A DNA stretch of 64,000 nucleotides, taken from an uncultured Francisella sp. (GTDB lineage Bacteria > Pseudomonadota > Gammaproteobacteria > Burkholderiales > Neisseriaceae). The notes below the pieces were generated by a model. The model saw nothing but the letters and a program-made list of their open reading frames with translations. It was not told the DNA's origin and did not search any database. The stretch covers positions 1-64,000 of the forward strand of contig CALTZA010000007.1 in assembly GCA_943913655.1 (NCBI GenBank). The letters are read 5' to 3'. Positions 36,619-46,399 of this stretch are shown here, in pieces; position 1 is the stretch's first letter, and every line of letters starts with the position of its first letter. Position numbers and translations under genes: made by a program.

Positions 36619-37404
36619 ATGGGTTTTCTACAAGGCAAGAAAATATTAATTACAGGAATGATTTCTTCTCGTTCAATTGCCTATGGTGTCGCAAAAGCCT
36701 GTAAAGAACAAGGAGCAGAACTCGCCTTTACATATGTGATAGATAAACTAAAAAATCGTGTACTTGAGATGACAAAAGAATTGGGCTCCCAACTTCTTTA
36801 TCGTTGTGATGTGCAGGATGATGAGGAGATAACCCAGTTATTTACTAATCTCAAAGAGGAATGGGGCGAGTTGGATGGTTTATTACACTCCATTGCCTTT
36901 GCTGATAAAAACTCATTAGAGGGCGATTTTTTAGATAGTATTAATCGCAAGTCTTATCATTTGGCCCAGGATGTTTCAGCTTACAGTTTAGCGGCATTAG
37001 CTAAAATGGCAAGACCCCTAATGAAAAATAGGCAGGCTTCTATTGTTGGTTTAACTTATTTAGGTGCAGTGCGTGCCGTCCCTAACTATAACACTATGGG
37101 CATTGCCAAAGCCAGTTTAGAGGCGATCATCCGTTATACTGCCCAAGCTTTAGGAAAGGATAACATCCGTTGTAATGGTATTTCTGCAGGACCGATTAAA
37201 ACGCTTGCAGCAGCAGGGATTAGCGGGTTTGATACAGCTCTAAAAATGACTGCAGCACAAAGTTTACTTAAGCGCAATGTTACTGCTGAGGAAGTAGGGC
37301 AGGTTGCTGCTTTTTTGTTCTCAGATTTGAGTTCTGCCATCACAGGAGAAGTAATCTATGTCGATGCTGGTTATAGACATTCCGCTTTTCCAATGACAGA
37401 ATAA
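36619..37404 (+). CDS. fabI: Enoyl-[acyl-carrier-protein] reductase (NADH)
   Basis: FabI performs the last reduction of each fatty acid elongation cycle. The 261 residues form a short-chain dehydrogenase fold with the altered ITG....RSIA nucleotide loop typical of FabI. Tyr147, Tyr157 and Lys164 (NYNTMGIAKAS) form the Y-x6-K catalytic set. The ATG is preceded by AAGGAG. It is isolated from other fab genes here and is preceded by the decayed his region. Confidence 0.96.
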   Translation: MGFLQGKKILITGMISSRSIAYGVAKACKEQGAELAFTYVIDKLKNRVLEMTKELGSQLLYRCDVQDDEEITQLFTNLKEEWGELDGLLHSIAFADKNSLEGDFLDSINRKSYHLAQDVSAYSLAALAKMARPLMKNRQASIVGLTYLGAVRAVPNYNTMGIAKASLEAIIRYTAQALGKDNIRCNGISAGPIKTLAAAGISGFDTALKMTAAQSLLKRNVTAEEVGQVAAFLFSDLSSAITGEVIYVDAGYRHSAFPMTE

Positions 37405-37408
37405 CAGA

Positions 37409-37431
37409 TAGTTTTTAAAAACTACTTTTTT
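37409..37431 (+). terminator. Candidate fabI terminator
   Basis: A 16-base perfect palindrome tagtttttaaaaacta (37409-37424) is followed by a run of T, 5 bases after the fabI stop. It is AT-rich and therefore weak. Confidence 0.35.
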
Positions 37432-37448
37432 AATCTTTATTAGTTTTG

Positions 37449-37475
37449 TTGAGAAAATAGTTAGCAGGTTATAAT
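37449..37475 (+). promoter_or_regulatory. Candidate icd promoter
   Basis: TTGAGA (37449-37454) and a perfect TATAAT (37470-37475) are 15 bases apart, shorter than the ideal 17. They lie 45 bases before the icd ATG. Confidence 0.4.
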
Positions 37476-37519
37476 AGCCCTTAGTATATAAACATCTATA
37501 AAGAGCAGGAGAGCAAGTC

Positions 37520-38758
37520 ATGAGTAAGGTTGTCATTCCTCAAAATGGACAGAGAATTGTGATGGGTCAGCCTATTCCAGATAATCCAATTGTGCCTTTT
37601 ATTGAGGGAGATGGCATTGGGGTTGATATCACACCAGTGATGAAAAAAGTTATTGATGCAGCAGTAGAAAAGGCCTATGGAGGTCAAAAAAAGATTTATT
37701 GGATGGAAGTTTATGCTGGTGAGAAAGCGGCTCGTGTATATGGGATAAGTGAATGGCTACCAGATGAAACAGTTGATCTACTTAAAAAATACGCTATTTC
37801 AATTAAAGGGCCAATGACTACACCAATTGGTGGTGGCATTCGTTCTTTGAATGTAGCTTTACGTCAAAAATTAGATTTATATCAATGTGTTCGGCCTGTA
37901 CGCTATTTTCAGGGTGTTCCTTCACCACTAAAAAATCCAAGTAAAACCGATATGGTTATTTTTCGAGAAAATACTGAAGATATCTATAGTGGAATTGAAT
38001 GGGAGGCAGGTTCTAAGAAAGTAGAAAAGCTAATTAAATACTTGCAAGACGAATTCAAAGTGCAATTGCGCTTTCCTGAGTGTTGCGGTATTGGCATCAA
38101 ACCAATTTCTAAAAAAGGTTCGGAGCGCTTACTACGTGCAGCCATTAATTATGCCATTAATAATGATCGCAAGAGTATTACTATTGTGCATAAAGGCAAT
38201 ATTATGAAATATACTGAAGGTGCTTTCATGCATTGGGGCTATAATTTAGCTAAGTCAGAATATCAAGCACAAGTGATTAATGGAGGTCCTTGGTGTATGT
38301 TTAAAAATCCCAAAAATGGACATGAGATTGTGATCAAAGATGCGATTGCTGATAATTTTTTGCAACAGATTCTATTACGTCCTGATGAATATGATGTGAT
38401 TGCTACCACTAATCTAAATGGAGACTATATTTCTGATGCACTAGCTGCTCAAGTTGGTGGTATTGGTATCGCACCGGGAGCAAATATTTCTGATCAATAT
38501 GCAATTTTTGAAGCAACGCATGGAACTGCTCCGCGATATGCAGGTTTAAACAAGGTAAATCCAGGATCTATGATTTTATCTGCAGAAATGATGATACGCT
38601 TCTTTGGCTGGCAGGATGCTGCTGACTTAGTTTTGTCTGCCATGGAGAAAACTATCATAGATAAACAAGTAACTTACGATTTTGCTCGTGATTTAGAAGA
38701 TGCTAATGAAGTTTCTACCTCACAATTTGGTGAAGAAATGATTCGGCGTATGCAATGA
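37520..38758 (+). CDS. icd: Isocitrate dehydrogenase (NADP-dependent)
   Basis: Icd converts isocitrate to 2-oxoglutarate in the TCA cycle. The 412 residues are of Escherichia coli type, with IPFIEGDGIGVD-like N-terminus, GGGIRSLNVALRQ holding the phosphorylatable Ser (Ser109 here), IFRENTEDIYSGIEW, and NLNGDYISDALAAQVGGIGIAPGAN. An AGGAG site lies upstream. It supplies reducing power next to the complex I genes in metabolic terms. It converges with rpoH. Confidence 0.96.
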   Translation: MSKVVIPQNGQRIVMGQPIPDNPIVPFIEGDGIGVDITPVMKKVIDAAVEKAYGGQKKIYWMEVYAGEKAARVYGISEWLPDETVDLLKKYAISIKGPMTTPIGGGIRSLNVALRQKLDLYQCVRPVRYFQGVPSPLKNPSKTDMVIFRENTEDIYSGIEWEAGSKKVEKLIKYLQDEFKVQLRFPECCGIGIKPISKKGSERLLRAAINYAINNDRKSITIVHKGNIMKYTEGAFMHWGYNLAKSEYQAQVINGGPWCMFKNPKNGHEIVIKDAIADNFLQQILLRPDEYDVIATTNLNGDYISDALAAQVGGIGIAPGANISDQYAIFEATHGTAPRYAGLNKVNPGSMILSAEMMIRFFGWQDAADLVLSAMEKTIIDKQVTYDFARDLEDANEVSTSQFGEEMIRRMQ

Positions 38759-38799
38759 AAAGAAGGTACTGGTAAGAAGAATATTACGGTGTATTTTTG

Positions 38800-39693
38800 T
38801 TAAGAAAACTCTTTTTTTAAAGGCAGTGACAAAGGGGCTTTGGTCTTTTTTTCTAGAAAGTAACCACGGATTTTTTCAATTGCTTTGCTTTCAATTTGGC
38901 GAATTCGCTCAGCTGAGACGTGATATTTGATTGCAAGATCATGTAAAGTGGCACTGTTTTCTTGTAGCCAGCGGCTTTGCAGTATATCTTTACTGCGCTC
39001 ATCAAGTTGACTTAGTGCATTTTGCAGTTCCACAGTTTGTAGCTGCTCATCATCCTTGGCTTGGAGGAGTTTTTCTGGCTCATTACTTTCATCGGCTAGC
39101 CAGTCGATAGGAGCAAACTGGTCATCCTCCTCATTGTCGCGTACCAAACTTATATCCCTACCACTCATACGTTCTTCCATTTCATAAACATCTTTTAATT
39201 TAACACCCAAGTCATCGGCAATTTTTTGCGCTTTTTGTTGTGTTAATACATGACTACTTTTTTTCATGCTACGTAAATTAAAAAAAAGTTTTCTTTGCGG
39301 TTTTGTTGTGGCTACGCGAACTTCGCGCCAATTGCGCAATACAAACTCGTGAATTTCTGCTTTGATCCAATGGATGGCAAAAGAGGCAAGATGAACACCT
39401 CGACCAGGATCAAAGCGTTTGACTGCTTTCATTAGGCCGATATTACCTTCCTGAATTAAATCAGCTTGACTTAATCCATATCCATCATATCCTCTGGCAA
39501 TGGACACTACTAAACGCAAATGGGCAAGAATTAATTTTTTTGCTGCTGCCAAATCTCCTTCATTAACCAGTCTCTCAGCCAAAGATTTTTCTTCTTCTGG
39601 ACTTAGTAAAGGAATCGAGTTAACTGTCTGAATATATTGAGCTAGACTACCATGACCTGTTAAAACAGGTAAATTTAAATTTTCATTTTTCAT
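38800..39693 (-). CDS. rpoH: RNA polymerase sigma-32 factor (heat shock)
   Basis: RpoH directs RNA polymerase to heat-shock promoters. It has 297 residues. Region 2 has GYGLSQADLIQEGNIGLMKAVKRFDP and FAIHWIKAEIHEFVLRNWR. The RpoH box QRKLFFNLR distinguishes it from other sigma factors. Region 4 ends with a helix-turn-helix (HVSAERIRQIESKAIEKIR). The start has GAGGAG 10 bases upstream. clpB, a classic target, is in the same window. Confidence 0.96.
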   Translation of the reverse strand: MKNENLNLPVLTGHGSLAQYIQTVNSIPLLSPEEEKSLAERLVNEGDLAAAKKLILAHLRLVVSIARGYDGYGLSQADLIQEGNIGLMKAVKRFDPGRGVHLASFAIHWIKAEIHEFVLRNWREVRVATTKPQRKLFFNLRSMKKSSHVLTQQKAQKIADDLGVKLKDVYEMEERMSGRDISLVRDNEEDDQFAPIDWLADESNEPEKLLQAKDDEQLQTVELQNALSQLDERSKDILQSRWLQENSATLHDLAIKYHVSAERIRQIESKAIEKIRGYFLEKKTKAPLSLPLKKEFS

Positions 39694-39786
39694 GGTAAAC
39701 TGCTCCTCTATGATATAAATATGCGAAAAAATAAATGATTTTAACTCCTCAAAGAATCAAAAATTTAATTAAAATTAAGTTTCTTA

Positions 39787-39792
39787 ATTATA
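39787..39792 (-). promoter_or_regulatory. Candidate -10 box for rpoH
   Basis: TATAAT on the minus strand, about 95 bases before the rpoH ATG, would give an AT-rich leader of roughly 85 bases. No convincing -35 box is visible. Confidence 0.3.
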
Positions 39793-39830
39793 ATACGGGC
39801 TCAAAAGCAAGACAGTAAAAATAATTTGGA

Positions 39831-41684
39831 TTAAAAATTCTTTTCTTTTTTTAGCCAATTTAAAAATTCCTTGGCTGATTTGCTGCCAATCAAAGAATTG
39901 CCATAGTAATTAGGCGCTTTGATTACTAAAAAAGCAGGCGGCGCATAAAGATGAAAATGCCTTAAAAAAGTACGGTGCGCTTGAGTATTTTCGGTCATAT
40001 CAAGTTGTAAGAATAGTCCTTTATTTAATTCTTGTTGTACCTGTGGATCGGAAAAAGTATATTTTTCCATCTCTCTACATGCTTGACACCAAGCTGCATA
40101 AAAATCCAGATAAATAGGTCTACTAGGATGACTTTTCAATTCTTGTTTAATGCGAGTGAGTAAATCATTAGGATCCGTATAACGTACTATCCTAGCTTTA
40201 TCTGAAAAAACTTGGTGTGTTAAGGCTAAAAATACATTTAAGGATGAGTTTTGCTGCTTATAATAATTCCAATTTAGCAGGACAACTGTACCTAGACAGG
40301 CAAAAGAAAGTGTCAAATAACTTATTTTACCCCACAACGTGGTGGCAGGATAGTAGAAAAAAATGGCAAGGGGCAGTAAAAATAACAGACTATACAAGTA
40401 TAGTAGTACAATAGCTGGTAAAAAGGCACTCGTCAAATACACAGCAACAACTAATAAAATCACCCCCAAAAGTCGTTTGATCATAACCATCCAATGACCC
40501 GCTTGGGGGAGAAAACGACTGCCAATTAAGCTAAATAGAATGAAAGGTAGGCCCAAGCCAATACCCATGGTATAAAGTGCTAAGCTGCCAAACAAGACAT
40601 CTTGGCTAGTGCCGATATAAGCTAAAGCAAAAGCAAGAGGGGGTGCAACGCATGGACCAATGACTAAAGCAGACAGTGCCCCCATCAAAAATATTGTGAG
40701 CAAGTGAAAGCGCGTATGAATGTGCACATTTTGAAACTTATTTTGCCAGCTACCGGGTAATTGGAGATGAAACACATCAAACATCGCCAGAGCAAGAATA
40801 ATAATAAGCAAGCTGGCTGGAAAAATAAAAATAGGCCGTTGTAAATAAGCGTTCAATAATACGCCGCTAATAGCAGCGATGATACCTAATATCATATAAC
40901 TGACAGCAATTCCTTGTACATAAAAGAAAGTTGACAAAAAAGCGTGTCTTTTATCATTTGTTCCCTGTTGATAGAGAATAACAGAAGAGATAACAGGGAT
41001 CATAGGATACATGCAAGCGGTAAGACTCATCGCTAATCCAGCCAATAAGAAGAATAATAAACTCCTTAATAAATGCTTTTGATCTATTAGTGAAGAACTG
41101 TGAGATATTGATTTTGCTGGTACTAAAAAGAAATCAGCATTTTTTTGCCCAGAATAAGGTTGCGTTGTTGTCTGTAAAATCTCAGTGCGTAAATCTCCTT
41201 GGTCTATATTTGTTAATCTCAGTGGTGACTCCGACTCTACTTTATATTTTGTGATCGTGTAAAAACGCGTATACGGTGGATAACACACACCGATATCAGC
41301 ACAACCACGGGAAACTACTTTTAATCGAAAAGGAAATTGTTGTTTACGGATAGGCAAATCGATAGAAGCTGTGTGTCGGAAAATAGCCTGTTTCCCAAAG
41401 AATTCATCTTGATGTATCTGTGCTTGACTGAAAGATGGTTTACCAATGAGTCCTTCAGGATTAGAAGCAAAAGTAAATTGATCGCGATACAAATAATAAC
41501 CCGGAGCCAGTTGGTAGCTTAATCTGAGTGTATGTTGATCTGTTTTATTGACAACCAAAGAAAAAGCTCTCTCGGGAGGCAAAGCTTGCGGAAGCGCCAG
41601 TGTAATACTGCTTAGAAAAAAAAACCACAAGCAAAAAAATCCACGATATATTTGAGCTATGGGTTGATAGATCTTAGTTAGCAT
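39831..41684 (-). CDS. dsbD: Thiol:disulfide interchange protein DsbD
   Basis: DsbD carries electrons from cytoplasmic thioredoxin to periplasmic DsbC and others. It has 617 residues. A signal peptide is followed by the N-terminal immunoglobulin-like domain with its Cys pair (CADIGVCYPP). About eight membrane segments follow, with Cys in TACMYPMIP and GPCVAPPLAF. The C-terminal thioredoxin domain has WCQACREME. All three redox pairs are present. It lies 9 bases after folE2. Confidence 0.95.
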   Translation of the reverse strand: MLTKIYQPIAQIYRGFFCLWFFFLSSITLALPQALPPERAFSLVVNKTDQHTLRLSYQLAPGYYLYRDQFTFASNPEGLIGKPSFSQAQIHQDEFFGKQAIFRHTASIDLPIRKQQFPFRLKVVSRGCADIGVCYPPYTRFYTITKYKVESESPLRLTNIDQGDLRTEILQTTTQPYSGQKNADFFLVPAKSISHSSSLIDQKHLLRSLLFFLLAGLAMSLTACMYPMIPVISSVILYQQGTNDKRHAFLSTFFYVQGIAVSYMILGIIAAISGVLLNAYLQRPIFIFPASLLIIILALAMFDVFHLQLPGSWQNKFQNVHIHTRFHLLTIFLMGALSALVIGPCVAPPLAFALAYIGTSQDVLFGSLALYTMGIGLGLPFILFSLIGSRFLPQAGHWMVMIKRLLGVILLVVAVYLTSAFLPAIVLLYLYSLLFLLPLAIFFYYPATTLWGKISYLTLSFACLGTVVLLNWNYYKQQNSSLNVFLALTHQVFSDKARIVRYTDPNDLLTRIKQELKSHPSRPIYLDFYAAWCQACREMEKYTFSDPQVQQELNKGLFLQLDMTENTQAHRTFLRHFHLYAPPAFLVIKAPNYYGNSLIGSKSAKEFLNWLKKEKNF

Positions 41685-41693
41685 TGCTTCTCT

Positions 41694-42470
41694 CTAAAAG
41701 ATAATTTCCGCATAAGCAGCATGATTATGGATTGATTCAATATTTTCCGTTGATACACGAAAATGTTTGATATTACTGATTTGTCTCAGTTTGCTATAAG
41801 CATCTCGTACAATATCTTCTGCAAATTTTGCATGATTATAAGCAAATTCTGTAACGTATTTTTCATCTTCACGTTTTAAAACGCTATAAAGACTGCAAGA
41901 AGCACTTTCTTCTGCTGTTTGAATAAGTATTTCAGGAGCAAAGTCTTTTTCATACTCAGCTTCAATGGTTAAAATCGAGCGCTGGTTATGCGCACCATAA
42001 TCGGAAATCTGCTTAGAGCAGGGACATAAAGAAGTAACAGGTACTTTTACTTGAAGAATTTGTCTGATATTTCCTTGCTCGGCAATTGTTCGATAGCAAA
42101 TGCGATAATCCATGAGACCGAGTTGCTTGGTCACAGGAGCCTGTTTTTTAATAAAAAAAGGGGCTTTTAGAATTACTTCAGCAGAGTGTGTATTTAATCG
42201 TTCAAGAATAGCTTGGGTTAATAGTCTCATCATATGTGAGTCAACAGGAATATTGGTATGCTCATGAATCAAACTAATAAAGCGTGACATGTGGGTTCCG
42301 CGATATTGTCTACTTAAAAAACCATACATACTTATTGAGGCAACGCTGGACTGCATTCCTGAGGATATAGAATGCAGTTGTACCGGGGTATGAAAATCTT
42401 TGATGCCGACGCGAGTGATGTCTATGTTTCTACTATCAAAAGAATTTTGAGTATCATGCAATTTGCTCAT
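41694..42470 (-). CDS. folE2: GTP cyclohydrolase IB
   Basis: FolE2 makes 7,8-dihydroneopterin triphosphate for folate or queuosine-type pathways, without the strict zinc need of FolE. It has 258 residues, with the active-site Cys149 in VTSLCPCSKQ and His161 in GAHNQRS, and a C-terminal DAYSKL...HFRVSTENIESIHNH block. It lies between mrcA and dsbD, all on the minus strand. Confidence 0.95.
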   Translation of the reverse strand: MSKLHDTQNSFDSRNIDITRVGIKDFHTPVQLHSISSGMQSSVASISMYGFLSRQYRGTHMSRFISLIHEHTNIPVDSHMMRLLTQAILERLNTHSAEVILKAPFFIKKQAPVTKQLGLMDYRICYRTIAEQGNIRQILQVKVPVTSLCPCSKQISDYGAHNQRSILTIEAEYEKDFAPEILIQTAEESASCSLYSVLKREDEKYVTEFAYNHAKFAEDIVRDAYSKLRQISNIKHFRVSTENIESIHNHAAYAEIIF

Positions 42471-42523
42471 TTAATTCCTTAAACTAATTGACCTTTATGC
42501 TAAGAGTGTCACAGTAATTGTTG

Positions 42524-44848
42524 TTAGAATAAACTATCAAGACTATTAGATTGAGAATTTGCTGTTGAGTCTTTTACTTGTGATTTAGATGAAGTATCAA
42601 GGTTAGAAGATCTAGAATCATCAGAAGAATCATTATCAATAGTAGGTTTACCACTAATAGAATAGTAGCCTTTATTATTAATAACATTCTTAGGTGGCTG
42701 TGGTACCTGGATTGGTATCCCTCTTAGCGCAACTCGCATATAATCCATCCATACCGGAAGGGCAACTCGTCCTCCATACCCCATACTACCCATACTTTTA
42801 GGGTGATCAAATCCAATATAAACAGCTGTAACTAATTTCGTGTTAAAGCCTACAAACCAGGCATCTTTTTGATTGTTAGTAGTGCCAGTTTTACCAGCGA
42901 TATCACTGCGGCCTAATGCTAACGCAGCTCGACCAGTTCCATATTGAATAACATCTTGCAACATTTTATACATAATAAAGGCGTTCTTTGGATCAATAGT
43001 GCGTGGTGCACTAATCCCTGCTACCAATGGTTGTGTACGTGCAATCAGCTGCCCTTTATCATTATAAATACGATCTATAATATAAGGCTCGATTAAATAG
43101 CCCCCGTTAGCAAATACACTATATCCCCGCGCCATTTGTAGCGGAGTTGCTTGACCAGAGCCCAATACCATGGTTAAGTCTTTGGGGATATTTTTAGCAG
43201 GAAAGCCAAAACGCTGTACATAGCTACGGGCATAATCGACACCAATGGCATGTAATACTTTTACTGCTACCACATTACGAGATCGGTATAAGGCTTCGCG
43301 AATCGTGATAGGGCCTGCATAACTACCCCCTGAATTTTTAGGTGAGTAGCGGCCGAATTTGACGGGTGCATCATTAACAATAGTTCCAGGTGTATATCCT
43401 TTTTCAATAGCTGCGGAGTATACAAAAGGTTTAAAAGTAGAACCTGGTTGGCGTATTGACTGAATAGCACGGTTAAACTGTTGCGCAAAAAAATTAAAAC
43501 CACCGACAATAGCTTTAATTGCCCCGGTACGAGGATCAAGTGAAACAATGCCTCCTTCTAATTCGGGTGCTTGGGTAATGCTCCAGCTCCCTTTGGAGTA
43601 ATAAAGCCTTAAAATTGATCCTACTTTAACTGCTTTAGATCCTTTGCTAAGGTTATTAATAAAATTTGCAACAAAATTGAGTTTAGCCCCAGTTAAGACT
43701 ATGGGATCTTTGCGAGACTCAGCTAGTAACTTTAAACGATCATGACTGGCTTTAATGACGATTGCTGGGATTTGCTGTTGAACAGTATGGTGATTAGCAA
43801 GATAACTAAGCGCAATGTCTTTAATATTGTACTTCGCTTTATTTAGAGGATAAGTCGCTTCAGGGCCACGAAAAACGCCTTTGGGGCTGTTTTTAAGTAA
43901 AGTTTTCTGCAAGGCTAAAGTGGCAGCTTTTTGTTGTTTTACAGTGACTGTAGTGTAAACGCGAAAACCTGAGCGGTAAATGGCATCGCCATAACGATCA
44001 TGAAGTTGTCTTCGTACCATTTCTGCAACATAAAGAGAATTTTCATCAACATTTTCTTCTATTTTCTGTCTATTGAAAACGAGTTGCTCTTGGGCAGCTT
44101 GCTTATAGATATCAGGAGTAATCCAACCTTCTTTTAACATATTTTTCAGTACATAAAGCTGCCTTGATTTTGCCCGTCTGGGGTTTGTAACTGGATTAAA
44201 AGTAGAAGGGGCTTTGGGCAAACCGGCAAGCATTGCTGCTTCTGCAACGTCTAACTCTTTTACTGGCTTATTAAAATAGGCTATTGAAGCAGCGGCAAAA
44301 CCATAACTACGTAACCCCAAGTAAATTTGATTAAAATACAATTCCAAGATCTTATCTTTAGATAGGTTCATCTCAATTTTAAGTGCTAATAGGATTTCAT
44401 AGAACTTTCGTCTAAAAGTACGTTCGTTGCTTAGGAAAAAGTTTTTAGCTACTTGTTGCGTAATAGTACTTGCGCCTTGTTCCACACCACCTGCCACTAA
44501 ATTAGCAAAAAATGCACGGGCGATGCCAGTGACATCTACTCCTTTATGACGATAGAATTTTCTATCTTCTGCAGCTAAAACAGCGTATTTTAGTATATCA
44601 GGAAAGTCTTCTATTTTGGTAAAGGTACGTTTTTCGATTCCATATTCACCGATTAAGACATTATCTCGTGAATATACTTTCATTGGTAGACTTGGCTCAT
44701 AATGGGTGACACGCTGTAAACTAGGTAAACGTGGGAAAGTAAATACGATAGCAATTAATACCATACCAATAATTAATAAAAAAAGGCTAAGGATTAATAA
44801 GATCGTGCTATAAACAATCTTTCTGTGGCTATTTTGGCTTTTACTCAT
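42524..44848 (-). CDS. mrcA: Penicillin-binding protein 1A
   Basis: This is a bifunctional peptidoglycan synthase, 774 residues. It has a short cytoplasmic tail and a membrane anchor (about 13-35). The glycosyltransferase domain has AAEDRKFYRHKGVD and GASTITQQVAKN. The transpeptidase domain has the SxxK serine in PGSTFKPF, SRN, and the KTGTT motif. A Ser/Asp-rich tail closes it. It is divergent from pilM, matching the mrcA/pilM arrangement of many gammaproteobacteria. Confidence 0.96.
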   Translation of the reverse strand: MSKSQNSHRKIVYSTILLILSLFLLIIGMVLIAIVFTFPRLPSLQRVTHYEPSLPMKVYSRDNVLIGEYGIEKRTFTKIEDFPDILKYAVLAAEDRKFYRHKGVDVTGIARAFFANLVAGGVEQGASTITQQVAKNFFLSNERTFRRKFYEILLALKIEMNLSKDKILELYFNQIYLGLRSYGFAAASIAYFNKPVKELDVAEAAMLAGLPKAPSTFNPVTNPRRAKSRQLYVLKNMLKEGWITPDIYKQAAQEQLVFNRQKIEENVDENSLYVAEMVRRQLHDRYGDAIYRSGFRVYTTVTVKQQKAATLALQKTLLKNSPKGVFRGPEATYPLNKAKYNIKDIALSYLANHHTVQQQIPAIVIKASHDRLKLLAESRKDPIVLTGAKLNFVANFINNLSKGSKAVKVGSILRLYYSKGSWSITQAPELEGGIVSLDPRTGAIKAIVGGFNFFAQQFNRAIQSIRQPGSTFKPFVYSAAIEKGYTPGTIVNDAPVKFGRYSPKNSGGSYAGPITIREALYRSRNVVAVKVLHAIGVDYARSYVQRFGFPAKNIPKDLTMVLGSGQATPLQMARGYSVFANGGYLIEPYIIDRIYNDKGQLIARTQPLVAGISAPRTIDPKNAFIMYKMLQDVIQYGTGRAALALGRSDIAGKTGTTNNQKDAWFVGFNTKLVTAVYIGFDHPKSMGSMGYGGRVALPVWMDYMRVALRGIPIQVPQPPKNVINNKGYYSISGKPTIDNDSSDDSRSSNLDTSSKSQVKDSTANSQSNSLDSLF

Positions 44849-44877
44849 GAGCGCTTCATTTTATTATGGGATTAAAT

Positions 44878-44910
44878 TGTAGCGATTATCAATGTCTTTA
44901 ACACGCTACA
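44878..44910. repeat. Inverted repeat in the mrcA leader
   Basis: tgtagcg (44878-44884) and cgctaca (44904-44910) are perfect 7-base inverted copies separated by 19 bases, about 30 bases before the mrcA start. They could form an RNA stem or a bipartite protein site. Confidence 0.4.
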
Positions 44911-44943
44911 GCCATCGGCTTCAACAACAGTGCAGATTTAGAA

Positions 44944-44971
44944 ATTATATCTGATTCAAGCTTGCTTTAAA
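44944..44971 (-). promoter_or_regulatory. Candidate mrcA promoter
   Basis: On the minus strand TTTAAA (44971-44966) and a perfect TATAAT (44949-44944) are 16 bases apart, about 95 bases before the mrcA ATG. Confidence 0.4.
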
Positions 44972-45259
44972 ATAAATAATAAAAATACTAATTTTGATTG
45001 ACAGGTATCCTGCTTTGATGCAAGCTATTAACTAGTTCAGGAAATGAGAGTGACAACGATTTTTAGATTTGGGCGCTTATTTGATAAGTGTTAGTTACAG
45101 TGTAAAGTATATTTTGAAGTCATTAAACAAGATTTTGAGTCTAACAGGAAATCATGATAGCAATGTATACTCTTGGCAATGGTTGTTTTGTTAGCTTTGC
45201 TCAACCCAATTTTAAGTAATTATAGAATTAAGATATTTTTTGGGTCAAAAAGGAAAAAT

Positions 45260-46399
45260 ATGACTACTAAAGCCTTAAGTTCAAGCATTAGTGCTGTTTT
45301 ACGTAAGCAGTGGATTCGTTTTAAACATTCTATGACTGGTCCTACTACTAGAGGTTATGAGAGTCACTCTGTGGGTGTGCTATTTGATTCCTCTTGTATC
45401 TCTTATGTGATGTTGGAAATGATCGGCCGAGAAGTAGTATTAAATTCTTATAAAACACTGGTTTTAGATAAGAATATCGTTAATCATGCTGGAAAAATTA
45501 TCGATATGGACAAACTTGCCTATGGTTTTATTGATTTATCTAGCTCATTCATTCACAACACCAACCGCATTGTAACTTCTCTACCAACTCAGTCGATGAT
45601 TACGATGGAGTATTTTGACTTTGATCCTAAGAGTCAAAATGATCTAGAAGAAGAAGCAGAGTTCAGAGCAAAGAAAATGAATCAGTTAGATGATATTTTG
45701 TTCGACTATTCTTTAAAAAATGGTGACTCGATAAAAAATAATGTTTTTTTAGCTGTTACCAAGAAAGATGAAGTGGAAGCAAGACAATATTTGGCGGAGT
45801 TATGCGATTTAAACTTAAAATATCTCGATCCATGGCCCGTAGCCTGTATCAACGCTTTTTCTTACTGGATCAATCAAGAAATACCTGAATTGGAAAAAGA
45901 AATTATTTCTATTTTTGATATCGGCTATTCTTCTACTAATGTTGTTTTAGCCAAGACAGGAAGACTACTTTACACTGATAAAATCAATATGGGCATCGAG
46001 AACTTATTGCAAGAGATTCCTGAATATCATGAGTTAAGCAGAGAAAAAGTTTTTTCTTTATTACATCAAGATATTGATCTATCTTCATATGCGGACTATA
46101 TAGATGGCGTCCGTAATCGGCTAGTTCAAGAGATTAAACGTTCTATTCGACTATTTGATGCACAATCTACTACTGAAATTTCTGAACAAGACGAAGTAAC
46201 ACATATTTTGCTTACTGGCTTAGGTGCTAAAGTATTTGATATAAAAGAACCTTTGAACGCAGCCACTCCCGCTGATATGGCCGTATCGGTTGTTAATCCA
46301 GTTGAAAGTGTGCAAAGTGGTCGTGAATCACCACAGTTTGCCTTTGATGCATATGAGTTGACGGTAGCATTTGGTTTAGCCTTAAGAGGTTTCTTATGA
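45260..46399 (+). CDS. pilM: Type IV pilus assembly protein PilM
   Basis: PilM is an actin-like cytoplasmic protein that binds the N-terminal tail of PilN and starts the pilus alignment complex. I chose the ATG at 45260 with AAGGAAAA just upstream (379 residues). The open frame reaches back to 45173. SVGVLFDSSCISYVML, IISIFDIGYSSTNVVLAKTG and LLTGLGAKV are the nucleotide-binding motifs of the fold. Its stop overlaps pilN (ATGA). Confidence 0.93.
   Translation: MTTKALSSSISAVLRKQWIRFKHSMTGPTTRGYESHSVGVLFDSSCISYVMLEMIGREVVLNSYKTLVLDKNIVNHAGKIIDMDKLAYGFIDLSSSFIHNTNRIVTSLPTQSMITMEYFDFDPKSQNDLEEEAEFRAKKMNQLDDILFDYSLKNGDSIKNNVFLAVTKKDEVEARQYLAELCDLNLKYLDPWPVACINAFSYWINQEIPELEKEIISIFDIGYSSTNVVLAKTGRLLYTDKINMGIENLLQEIPEYHELSREKVFSLLHQDIDLSSYADYIDGVRNRLVQEIKRSIRLFDAQSTTEISEQDEVTHILLTGLGAKVFDIKEPLNAATPADMAVSVVNPVESVQSGRESPQFAFDAYELTVAFGLALRGFL

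Larger units (their letters stand above)
44849..45259. other. Divergent regulatory region between mrcA and pilM
   Basis: This 411-base stretch has no gene. It holds a candidate mrcA promoter and an inverted repeat in the mrcA leader. A TTGACA at 44998-45003 lacks a -10 partner at normal distance, so I do not call the pilM promoter. Confidence 0.5.

Noticed and set aside
36619..37404. Altered FabI active site (Ala where Escherichia coli has Gly93)
   Set aside because: The HSIAFA form is a natural variant in many FabI proteins, so it is not evidence of unusual function.
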